Assembly (NCBI GenBank): GCA_014238335.1
Contig: JABABI010000013.1
Span: 1 to 64,000 of the forward strand
Length of the DNA stretch: 64,000 bases
Direction: 5' to 3'
Source of the DNA: Fuerstiella sp.
GTDB taxonomy: Bacteria > Planctomycetota > Planctomycetia > Planctomycetales > Planctomycetaceae
Below the pieces are notes generated by a model. The model saw only the letters and a list, made by a program, of their open reading frames with translations, made no database searches and was not told the DNA's origin. Every line of letters begins with the position of its first letter. The first letter of the stretch is position 1. The translations under genes were made by a program, and so were the position numbers. Positions 18,040 to 28,300 of the stretch are shown in pieces.

Positions 18040-19371
18040 TTACGCAAAAAGTTGCTCGAGGGGACCGCTGCCAGAATCCAGTTTTCTGGCGTTAGCCTCA
18101 TTCATGTTGTAGCGATCGCACGGAGCCCCAACAGCATGCAGTAGCGTCGCGTACAGGGCATTGATCGGCCGTGTCCCGTTAAACTGAAGGAAGTTGCCGG
18201 TTTTGATCCGACCACCACAATTCCCCAAAAGGATGAAGGGCCAGGTAGAGGCGTTTGTGTGTTGCTTGTCAGCGTTCCCGCTGGTGTAAACAATGAGTGT
18301 ATTGTCCATCATCGTTCCGTTACCCTCTGGTACGGATTCGAGAGACTTCATCAGTTTCACAAGCATGCGGCAATTGTACTGGCGGATTTTATGCCAGATG
18401 GGATTTCCTTCCTGCCCCATGTGCCCTAAGAAGTGTCCGGTTGTTTCCACTCCCAGACCTTCCCACGAACCCCAGACACCTGCGCGGCCCGAGGCGATGG
18501 TCAGGGTATTGCTCAAACCAGACTTCAGTGTGGCGATGCCAATATCAAGAAGGGCATCATGCCAGTCCGTTTCATGTTTTGGCGAGACATACTTATCGCT
18601 GTGCAAGGGTTTAAACTTTTTGAGTGATTCAGAGAATCCGTTGAGTTTGGTACGCAGATTATTAATGTCACTGAAGCCGTCAACGTAGGGTTCAAAGAGT
18701 GCCAGATCGCTTTCTGGCAATTCGCCCTTGCCCTTCGCCGCGATGGACTCGACCTCTTTGAAAATCAGGGATCTTGCATCGTACTCCTTCTTCACGTCTC
18801 CATCGGCAATGCTGCCAAACAGTGTCTGATAAAGATGATTTGGATTGCAGTGCATGTAGAGAGGTTTGCCTGCTCCGGAAGCAGACAAAGCTGCCACGGA
18901 GGGCTGTCTTTCCATCCCAGAGAGGCTTCCCATACCGATGCGAAGATGAGGCAGAATCGTCTGTGGCAGCGCTTTGCTTATGCTGTGGTCAATTGTCTCT
19001 GCACTTGGGCCTCTGTGCTCGCCGCCGCGGTATCCACCGAGGGCACCGAAATACGCACTGTGAGTGGGAGTGGTATGCCGGCCATGCAGACCGTTGATGA
19101 TGTTTATCCTGTCTAAATAAGGTTCCAGTGGTTTGATCGATTCGGGCAACTTCGCCCCAAACAGTGAACCACTTTTCTTCATGCCTCGTGGGATGCAGGC
19201 ACTTGGATTAAAACCATTGTTCTGCAGGAAAAAGATAACACGCCTGGGTTTGCCGGTAGCGTCTGATTCATTCTCGCTGGCCGAAAGAGGAGAAGGAATA
19301 AAGGAGGAGCCCACCGCCGCACCCACACCACTGGCCGCGACATTTCTAAGCATGGTTCTTCTATTGATCAT
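18040..19371 (-). CDS. DUF1552 family protein, Tat-exported (copy B)
   Basis: A 443-residue protein starting at ATG 19371. The leader INRRTMLRNVAASGVGAAVG is Tat-like. Later blocks RRVIFFLQNNGFNPSACIPR, YIGKWH-free core, HTTPTHSAYFGALGGYRGGE, ETTGHFLGHMGQEGNPIWHK and LIVYTSGNADKQHTNASTWP place it in DUF1552, though in a branch distinct from copies at 13794 and 58483. It is the first gene of the tandem DUF1552-DUF1592-DUF1552-DUF1592-DUF1553-DUF1501 run; a 246-base gap separates it from the sulfatase upstream, so a promoter for the run may lie at 19372-19617. Confidence 0.86.
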   Translation of the reverse strand: MINRRTMLRNVAASGVGAAVGSSFIPSPLSASENESDATGKPRRVIFFLQNNGFNPSACIPRGMKKSGSLFGAKLPESIKPLEPYLDRINIINGLHGRHTTPTHSAYFGALGGYRGGEHRGPSAETIDHSISKALPQTILPHLRIGMGSLSGMERQPSVAALSASGAGKPLYMHCNPNHLYQTLFGSIADGDVKKEYDARSLIFKEVESIAAKGKGELPESDLALFEPYVDGFSDINNLRTKLNGFSESLKKFKPLHSDKYVSPKHETDWHDALLDIGIATLKSGLSNTLTIASGRAGVWGSWEGLGVETTGHFLGHMGQEGNPIWHKIRQYNCRMLVKLMKSLESVPEGNGTMMDNTLIVYTSGNADKQHTNASTWPFILLGNCGGRIKTGNFLQFNGTRPINALYATLLHAVGAPCDRYNMNEANARKLDSGSGPLEQLFA

Positions 19372-19617
19372 GGATGCTATATCCTGCTGTGTTTCGAACT
19401 GTGGTAAAGCGTTGCTCCCGACAACAGGTCTGTTTGTTTACCCAACGATACCAGAAAGCTGAACCTGCCCCAGACAGCTTTAAGTTCAAGAAACGAGCGA
19501 CGATTGATAAAAGCCTGGTGGCTCCGTTCGGGAGAGGCAAAGAGTTCACCTGAGTTTTGACTGTCATGGTTTTTCTTTGGGGATGCAGGCCCGCAAGCCG
19601 GGGTTTTGCCTTTAGTT

Positions 19618-21093
19618 TCAACGAGTGGCTTCCACCCAGTTGATGAGTGTTTCAAGCAACTCACTCGCTTTCCTGGCTTCTGTTTTCGCGAGGTCGTTTC
19701 GCTCTCCTTCATCGTCGTCTAAACGGTAAAGTTCGGTTTCATTTTGCTCGATGTAATGAACGAGTTTCCAGCCGTCCTGCAAAATCGCCTGGCAGGGCTG
19801 TGTTCCATGCCCGTTCGAGTGCGGGTACGACCAGGCCAGGAAAGGTCGGTTCAATGTCTTCTTCTCACCTCGGATCAGTGGAACGAGCGAGCGCCCGTCC
19901 ACGGTCTGTTTCGGCAGCTGCTCGCAACCGGTTAGCTCCAGAAGCGTCGGGTAAAGGTCCATCGTGATCACCGGTTCAGCCGTTTTCATGGCCGCTATGG
20001 TACCGCGCCAAGTGATGAATGTGGGGATCCGAATTCCGCCTTCGTAATTCCAGCCCTTACTGGCGCGAAGCGGATAATTGCTGGTTGGCCTCTTTGCGGG
20101 GGAACCCGGCATGCAAGATCCGCCGTTGTCAGAGGTGAAAACGATGATTGTATTTTTTGTCACTCCGAGTTCGTCCAATGCAGTGACTACCTTGCCAACG
20201 TTTGTGTCCAGGTTTTCTACCATGGCCGCGTAGGTTGGATTCTGCTGTCTTGCCGGGACCTTGCGATTGAAACGTTCCGGAATCATTTTCAGCGGACTGT
20301 CGCCGTACATGCGTTTCTTTTTGGCTTCGTACTTTTCGACCAGTTTCTTCGGGGCCTGGATCGGTGTGTGAACCGCATAGTGACCGAGAATGAGAAAGAA
20401 CGGTTGCTTGCCTTCATGCACGGTGTCCTTGATGAACCCGATACCCTTGCCGGTCAGAACATCCGTCAGGTAGTCACCCGGCTTGCCGTCCTCAAGGTCA
20501 GGCACATCACCGGTGGAAGGTCTTTGCCTTTTGTAGGGAAAGAAATAGGAAGCGGGGTAACCATGCTTGGCCGTTGCCGTTTGCCAATCGAAGCCATGCT
20601 GCTGCGGCATGCCAATCTTCTCGGAACCGACATGCCATTTGCCAATATAACCCGTTCGGTAGCCCGCTTGCTGGAAGGCTTCGCCGATCGTGGTTTCGCC
20701 GGCCGGTATATGAGTTGCGGCACTGTTGCTGCCGCTAGGCTTGTCCGGCCGAAGGAAATCGGTAAAGCCGACCTTTGGGGGGTACTTGCCCGTCATCAAT
20801 GAAGCACGGGTCGGCGAGCAGACATTGCATGAACTGTAGGCCCTGTTAAACATGGCGCCATTTTCGGCCAGTCGATCAATGTTCGGCGTTTCGTAAAACT
20901 TAGATCCATAACAGCCCAGGTCCTTCCAGCCCAGATCATCAATAAACATGATAATGACATTGGGCTTGTCAGCTATTCCTTGCGCGCGTGACGTCGTCGC
21001 GGCAAACGTAACCAAAGCCAGTGACACAATCAAAACGGTAGCTGTGATTGGCAATCTCACGAGCTTCATTTTCATTAACATTGTTTTCTTCAT
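19618..21093 (-). CDS. Secreted Cys-type sulfatase
   Basis: A 491-residue arylsulfatase-family protein. The leader is LPITATVLIVSLALVTFAAT; the metal-binding start is KPNVIIMFIDDLGWKDLGCY; and the active-site motif CSPTRASLMTGKYP is the C-x-P-x-R signature whose Cys is converted to formylglycine. TGYIGKWHVG and IIVFTSDNGG complete the pattern. The start ATG overlaps the stop of the upstream esterase by four bases (ATGA), so the two are co-translated. Hydrolysis of a sulfate ester on an exported or periplasmic polysaccharide is the family role; the exact substrate is not readable. Confidence 0.93.
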   Translation of the reverse strand: MKKTMLMKMKLVRLPITATVLIVSLALVTFAATTSRAQGIADKPNVIIMFIDDLGWKDLGCYGSKFYETPNIDRLAENGAMFNRAYSSCNVCSPTRASLMTGKYPPKVGFTDFLRPDKPSGSNSAATHIPAGETTIGEAFQQAGYRTGYIGKWHVGSEKIGMPQQHGFDWQTATAKHGYPASYFFPYKRQRPSTGDVPDLEDGKPGDYLTDVLTGKGIGFIKDTVHEGKQPFFLILGHYAVHTPIQAPKKLVEKYEAKKKRMYGDSPLKMIPERFNRKVPARQQNPTYAAMVENLDTNVGKVVTALDELGVTKNTIIVFTSDNGGSCMPGSPAKRPTSNYPLRASKGWNYEGGIRIPTFITWRGTIAAMKTAEPVITMDLYPTLLELTGCEQLPKQTVDGRSLVPLIRGEKKTLNRPFLAWSYPHSNGHGTQPCQAILQDGWKLVHYIEQNETELYRLDDDEGERNDLAKTEARKASELLETLINWVEATR

Positions 21094-22298
21094 TCCGATT
21101 CGACCGCCGGCAAATGCTCGCCAAAAAACGTGGCCAGGATCTGCACGGCCTGGTCTTGATGGGGCTCAAAGTGGATAAACGCATGAGGAGCGTTGAACAG
21201 TCCCAGCTTAGCTGGGTGAGTCGTCTTATTCTTCTTGATCCATTGCATCGTGTCGGCGCCCCAGCGCCGGTCAGATCTGCGGTCCCATTCATTCAGAAAC
21301 AGGATCGGTGGCAAGGGCGATCCGTTCATGATGTGGAAATCGGGCGTAGTTTCACGATGCAGCTCAGGTGGCTGATGACTGCCAGCCCATTGTCGTGCGG
21401 TCCAACTCATCGCGCCGTACAGTGAAACCACGCACTGAATTTCGCTCGATTGGTCGAGATGATTGCCCGGGCCCTCAAATCGTTTGTCGCCAAAGGTAAC
21501 GGCGGTCAGAACGGCAATATTGCCACCTGCGGAGCCGCCCGTGATTCCGATGCGCGTTGGGTCCACATCGTATTTCGCGGCATGTGCCCGCAACCAGCGC
21601 GTCGCCGCCTTCACGTCATAGACCGCCGCGGGAAAAGTCGCTTCGCCAGCCAATCGATATTCCACACAGGCCGTTGCAAACCCTCGCTTGGCCAGCTTCA
21701 TGGCAGCGGAACGATAGGTCCGATGCGATCCCCATCGCCAACCTCCCCCATGGACCCAAATCACAACCGGCCGGAGGCCGTCGTGCCTGGCCGGCAAGTA
21801 GAGATCGAGAACCATCGCTCGATTCCCCCAGCGAGCATAGATAAGGTTCTCGTGAATAAGTAACCCTTCAGCAGCTGGCCTATTGGCTACCTTGACCTGA
21901 ACATCCTTCTGCTTTGGATAATATTCCCTCAGTTGTTTCAGATAGGCGTCCTCGAGGTAACGCGCGACGTGGTCCTGAGCCTCCTGGTAACTTTTCTCCG
22001 ATCGCACCAACAACCCTTGAGCGTTTTTGACCAGCTCAATTTTCGTTTTCACTTTCGGATTGGGGGCGGGCGAAGGAAATCGATTCTTGAAACGAGTGAG
22101 GCCATTATCAACAGCAGCCTCGGACTCAGAATCTGCCGGGTTCGGCATTCCGAGTTCTGCTTCTGAGTCTAACACGGTGTTGGGTTTGACGCTCCTGGCC
22201 GCAGGTTCCTTAGCACAAAGCTCACAGCCAGGCATCAGGCCGATCAGGAGCAGTAGGGCCTGATGATCTGTTGGAACAAAGGAACCATATGGTTTCAT
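21090..22298 (-). CDS. Alpha/beta-hydrolase esterase, BD-FAE type
   Basis: A 402-residue protein with a hydrophobic N-terminus ending in a Cys (LLLLIGLMPGCELCAKE), possibly a lipoprotein leader. A 120-residue low-homology spacer comes before the catalytic domain. That domain has the oxyanion motif HGGGW near residue 184, the nucleophile motif GGSAGGN near 256 and a candidate catalytic His in NAPHAFIHFEPH near 372. This is the pattern of carboxylesterases of the acetyl/feruloyl-esterase-like family. It directly precedes and overlaps a sulfatase gene, so removal of acyl and sulfate groups from the same glycan is a reasonable inference. Confidence 0.88.
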   Translation of the reverse strand: MKPYGSFVPTDHQALLLLIGLMPGCELCAKEPAARSVKPNTVLDSEAELGMPNPADSESEAAVDNGLTRFKNRFPSPAPNPKVKTKIELVKNAQGLLVRSEKSYQEAQDHVARYLEDAYLKQLREYYPKQKDVQVKVANRPAAEGLLIHENLIYARWGNRAMVLDLYLPARHDGLRPVVIWVHGGGWRWGSHRTYRSAAMKLAKRGFATACVEYRLAGEATFPAAVYDVKAATRWLRAHAAKYDVDPTRIGITGGSAGGNIAVLTAVTFGDKRFEGPGNHLDQSSEIQCVVSLYGAMSWTARQWAGSHQPPELHRETTPDFHIMNGSPLPPILFLNEWDRRSDRRWGADTMQWIKKNKTTHPAKLGLFNAPHAFIHFEPHQDQAVQILATFFGEHLPAVESE

Positions 22299-22395
22299 TT
22301 GGTAGAGACTCCTCGACGAAATAACAGAGCGTCAGTATTGGTTGATTTCCCCGTCTGGCACTTGCCGCGTCTGGGACACCGCTGTGGCTAGATAG

Positions 22396-25300
22396 TCAAG
22401 CTTCATCTTCCTGGTTTGAATCGTGCGATGGCTGTTTGTTCTTCCCCAGGGTGGCGAGATATTCGACGAGGTCACGGATTTCGCGGAGCGTGAGATTCTT
22501 TGTCATCTCAGGCATGGCAGAGATGACGGCTGTCTGTTCGTCAATGTTGTCGCGATCGATACGGATCGTCTTGTTCTGCGGAGTCACAAGTGTCAGCGTC
22601 GCTGCGTCTTCGGCTTTGATTGTGCCGGCGACGACTTTTCCACTGTCGAAAACGATCGTGACCGTGCCGAAGCCTTTGGCGATCTTTGCGTTGGGTAACA
22701 CGATTGATTCCAGAAGATGTCGACGATCGAGGTTCCGTTCCGGACTGGCAACTTTTGACAGATCCGGTCCCGCCGTGCCGCCGTGCTCATCGACTTTGTG
22801 GCAGCGAATGCATTGTGCAGAGACATGACCGACAAAAATGTCGCGTCCAATCTTTGCATTGCCTCCAGTCAGTGCAACACGGTAGGCGGAAAGCGGATCA
22901 GCCTCGTCGGCGGAAGCATTGAACTGGCGCATCGCCATCACACGCGATGCGTTGGGCGACGCCGTGAACGCCTCGATCAAGTCGAGCTGCAGTGAGGCAG
23001 GTGCCTTGCCCTGACCAAGACGTCCGGCCCAATTGTCCAGTGTTTCGCCAGCAGCGAGCGATTTCAAACGTGCGAGCGAAGCGATCGCTCGTTGCCTTTC
23101 GGTGACTCCGCTGTTCTGATCGTCCAACAGCTTTAAAAAGATCGATGTGGCGCGGGCTTCGTCTCTGCTTGCCAACAGGTCGCGTGCCTCAGCGCGTAGT
23201 TCCGCGTTATCCGTAACAAGCAGCGTGTCAATGATCTCCGAAAGATTGCCATACTTCCGGTTCTCCAGCAGGCGAAGCGCGGCGATGCGTACGTCGGAGG
23301 AGCGGTTGGAGTCGGCAACCCAGGCAGCGAACGCGTGATCGTCTGTTTTTACATCGAGCGCCGTCAGCAGTTTCGTGACATCTACCAGGAGATCAGGCGG
23401 CGAAGTCGCGAGAAGTTTTGATGCTGTGCGCTGAACAACATCGCGAACCGTGGACGGGTCACGAGCGGCGACGGGTTGCCAGAAACCGGTGACGCGGTCA
23501 CGTTTTGTCGGGTCCTGCCAGGAAGACAGAGCGGAGACTGCTTCCGTGCGGATGACTGTTGACTGTTTAACGCTGGTTGCGATGCCGATCACCGCTTCTA
23601 CATTGGTGCGACTGCCCAACTGAAGGTTGGCGTTGATAATCCGCCGCATGAGAGGCACAACATTCTCCCCGGACGCGTTTTTGAATCGCTCCGCCAGATT
23701 CGCGAGTTTGTCTCGACCCGTCGTCAGCGGCAGGTCATTGATCGCTCGCGCGGCCTCGGTGACAATCTCCAACCGGGCGTCGTCCAGGAACTGAGCGATG
23801 CGCGAATCGGACCAGCGACGTTGCACAAGTAACACTGCCATTCGAACTGCCGCCGACTTGTCGCCGGCCCACTGCTGTACGAATTCGCGATCTCCGATTA
23901 GCTCCAATGCTACGACGCCCGCATGCGTGAGGTAGCGATCTTTCCCATCGTTTTCGCGGAGCATCGAAATGACTCGATCGCCAGCATCTTTGGATTCCAA
24001 TGATCCCAATGCCAAAGCCGCAAAAAAGCGAACTCGCGGAGTCTCATCCGCCAACAGGTTCACAATCGCAGCGGCGGCGGGCTTGAAATGAGCATCGCCC
24101 AATACGCGCGCCGCTTGAGCGCGGACTTCGCTGTCTTCGTCTTTCAACAGAGCGATGACGGGGGCAAGGGTTTTAGAAGTTGGAGCAGTTCGTTCAATCT
24201 GACCCAGACCCCAGATTGCGTGAAGTCGTGCCAGCTGGTTTTCATCACGGGTGGCTATCTGTGAAAAGACCTCTACCGACGCGTTTCCGCGTTCAGCCAG
24301 CGCAAACTGCGCACGAAGGCGAACTCGCATATCGTCATGATAGAGCAACGACGCCAGTTCTTTTGTCGTTCGATGACGGAAGCCTTTTTGAAATAGCAAA
24401 CGTGTTTCGGCAATCACCGGTTGGCGTAGACGAGCCTTGTCGACGATCGTATAGATCCGCCCCCCGGATTGCTCTCTCTTCCAGGGACTCGTTGGATAAT
24501 CGGCAACATACATCTTTCCGTCGTAACCAAAATCAACGTCGCTGGCTTTGATCGGCTTGCAGAAGTCGTGATGGTCAGCAATCGCAAAGCTTGCCCCTTG
24601 TTGCTTGACTGCGAATGATTCGATACCGCCGACGTTGCCCTTGTAGTTGCAGTAGAAGAAGTGGTTGCGGTAGCGAGCCGGTAAACTCGTCCCCGACGAG
24701 AACACAAAGCCCGAAGGTCCCGCACCAATTTTTCCCACCGGCGGAACGATGAAAGCGGGCTGCAGTTCGTGCTTAAGATGCCACATCCCTTCGGCATGCC
24801 ACGGCCCCGTCAGATAGGGTTTGGCGATGGTCTGGTAAGCCATGTTCCAGCCGCTGTCACCGCCGGGAACGACGTAGACCAGTCGCGAGTGATCGCCTTT
24901 GTCGCAGTTATTGTCGTCGGCGAACATATTTCCGTACTGGTCGATCGCCAATTCCTGCGGGTTGCGGAGTCCCTGGTGAATCCGTTCCAGCTCCGTCCCA
25001 TCCGGATTACAGCGATAGACGGCGCCTCGTCGCGGATTGGAAATCGTCGTGCCTTCCTTGGTCACAACGTGCGCACCACGGTCGCCGACGGAAAAGTACA
25101 ACCTGCCGTCGACTCCCCACACCAACCCGTGCAGGTCGTGGCCATAGAAGGCGGCATTGACGCCAAAACCCCTCAGCAGCGATTCCTTGTGTTCGGCCTT
25201 GCCGTCACCGTTCTTATCTTCCAGCAACCAAAGGTTGGGGATGCATGTGTACCAGACCTTGCCATCGCGCGCGATCAGGCCGGAACCCAGCCCGTCGAGT

Positions 25301-28300
25301 GGACTGTCAAAGCCAGCAGCAAACACAAGCGACTCATCGGCCTGGCCATCGCCATCTTTATCTTCCAAACGCCGCACGATGTCGGATGTCTGAGTAAACC
25401 AGTCGAAGCCTTTGTCGAACTTGTGGGCCCACTTCTTCTGCATCGCCAACCGGTCCTCAAGCGTTGTGAGTTGCAGGTCATCCTCCAGCATGAAACTGTG
25501 ACTACGATTCTCTGGCGTACCTGCGAGGAAACGATGGTCTTCGGCGACGTAGACACGTCCCTGCTCGTCGAGGCAGATGGCAACCGGATTGGTCAGTTGC
25601 GGCTTGGCAGCATAAACATCAACCGAAAGGCCCTTGGGAATACGAAATGCAGCAGCAGCCTTTCGCGCGGCAGCGAAGTCGTCCGCATTGACTAACTCGT
25701 TCGTTCCAGGCTTCCTCAGCTTTGCGATGAGTTGCGTTTCATTGAGTCCCGCCAGCGTTACAGCAGGATCATGCGAGAAAGCGAGGATTTTGTACTGCAC
25801 TGTCTGCACCGGACCTCCGCTGAGTCCCAGCCCGAGTCGGCCAGACAAATCGCCGGAAGGATCTTCGATCGCCGTGCAAAGAATGCCGTTGACTGCGGTC
25901 CAGATCCGATGTCCGACAGCAAGAATCTCGTAACGATTCCATTCGCCTGGCTTGACCGCTTTGGCACCGTGCGTGTTCCAATCGAGTTTTCCACGTCCAT
26001 CCTCTTCATATAACCGGCCCCACAGGTTGCCGTGTCCGGCGGCATGTCCCATGTCCGCCTGGTAGCCTATCGCTCGGCTCCCTCTGTTGTTCGGCTTTGA
26101 ACGAAACTGTATTCCGCCGTTTCGGTTGTGCGGCGCAAGTCTGACATTGACAGCCAGATAGAAGTCCTTCACTTCCGTAGCGGACCACAGAAACTCGTTC
26201 CGTGGAATATCCTTTGTCGACTTCGCGGCAATGCTTCCTTCTTTCACTGACCAGTATTGTTTGCTCCCCTCCCAACCGGTGAGGTCCTTCCCGTTGAAAA
26301 GAGTAGTGACGCCAGGTTCATCCTTAATGCCTTTTTTGACGCAGAACTGAGCCTGCGAAATTAGTTTCATTTTCTCGCCGGGAACCTGCCACTCCAAAGT
26401 CACCGCTGCGGCATCCGTACCAGCCAGATAATTGATCCGAAGAGGATGAAGGCCTGTCTGCAAGGCGATGTCGCCTGACAGAGCCTTGGAACCCGCTGTG
26501 TATTGCGAATCGGCGTCGATCAACAGGGCGTCGTGCAGTCGCACAACAGCCTTGCCATTTGTGGTCAGTGTAAAGTGGTACACGCCGCTCTTCGGCACGC
26601 GTAGATACCCAATGAACTGCTGTGCTCCGGATGTTGAGGCCATCCCACTCACCACCTTCTGCCCGGAAGGCTCTCGTTGGTCGAGCTGCGGCACCCAATC
26701 GAAGTTGCCGGGGTAGTCTTTGCGCATCAAACCCGGACGAGTTGGTCGTTCTGCCAATGCAGGAATCAACGCGTCGTCATAAGGCCGTTTCGCGAAAACG
26801 TCGCTACGACGTGAGCGGAGCACCGCGGCCTGGAATTCTTGCTGGGTTGGTGCGCCGGGTTTGCCGGCGAGGTCCGTCGTTTCCTTAGGGTCGTTCAGCG
26901 TGTGATAGACTTCAAAATCGCTCTGGTGATTCTTGATGTTCACGCGAACGCCCTTGTAGTCGCCGATCAGCACGCTTTGCATTTGCCCCCGTGGTCGGCC
27001 GCGCCGCGCCGCTTCGAATTTCATAAAGTTCGGCGTTTTTAAAGGGGAAAGGAACTCGGAATAGACGATGCCCCGAGGCTGTTCGCCCTGGCCGGTCAGC
27101 GTGGGGACCATGGAAACGCCGTCGCTGGCCGCTGGGACGGGAATACCAGACAGATCACAGAACGTCGCCATCCAGTCATGAAACTGAGAAGGGGCCGTCG
27201 ATTCGCTTCCCGCTTGAATCATAGAAGGCCAGCGGACAATGGTGGGCATTCTGACTCCGCCTTCCCACAGGTCCAGCTTGATGCCATCGTAGTGACCATA
27301 AGTGTCCAGATAATCGGGCTGGTAAAAACCCACTTTGTCGAGGCCAGCCTCACGAAGTGTCCCATTGTCGGATGTCAGGACTACGAGTGTGCGGTCATCG
27401 ATTTTCAGATCCTTGAGTAGCTGAATCAAATCGGCAAGTGCATCATCAAGGCGTCGAACCATGGTGGCGTGGCGTCGGGCATAGTCCGGCCATGGTTGCC
27501 CGTCATCTCCGACAGCACAAGCTACCTCAGGATGCATCCCCTTGTCGACCGCGCCTTTGGCCGTATTGATCTGGCCATGGACAGCATCATCAAGCCACTG
27601 CACGCCTCCGTCCAATCCACCGCCCGCAGGATAATTGCCCACGGCCGTCAGGTGAGACGAAGTGGGAATACGCAGTCCTGCATGCGGCGCCGTATAGCAA
27701 AGATAAGTAAAGAACGGCTGCTTGGGGTGGGTCCTTTGGTGGTCGACTATCCACTTCTTGGCGCGGGCGGTGAACAGATCCGTTGAATAGCACTTCGCCA
27801 GGCGATCCGTCTGGTCGATGAACCCATCGTACAGCGGACGGTTGCCCAGTTGGGGATAGTGATAATGAGCGTCTCGATGGGCCGTGTAACCGAAGAAATA
27901 ATCAAAGCCCCGGAGCGTAGGGTGTGATGGATTGGTCTTGGGAGAACGATCGCCGCGAACCGGTTGGATGCTCAGTTGGTGTGGACCACCTGCCATTCCC
28001 CACTTCCCAATCGCAGCAGTGGCATACCCCGCCTTCTTTAGTACTGAACCCAGAGTGTGGCCATTGGGTATTTCGGCATCGAACTGGAAATTGCGTCTGG
28101 CACTATGCCCCGAATGCCTGCCCGTCATCAGAGATGTCCGGGATGCCATGCATGACGGGGCCGGAGAGTAATGACGGCTAAGGATCATGCCCTCATTGGC
28201 AAATTGATCCATGTTTGGCGTCGAAAACTTCTGGTTCCCCTTGCGCCCATTCTGCCAAAGCACCCCGAGATCACCGGCGCCCAGATCGTCACACAAGACG

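Noticed and set aside
19361..19712. Two small minus-strand frames between the sulfatase and DUF1552
   Set aside because: They overlap the gene ends, have no leader or family block, and differ in frame; the gap more likely holds a promoter.
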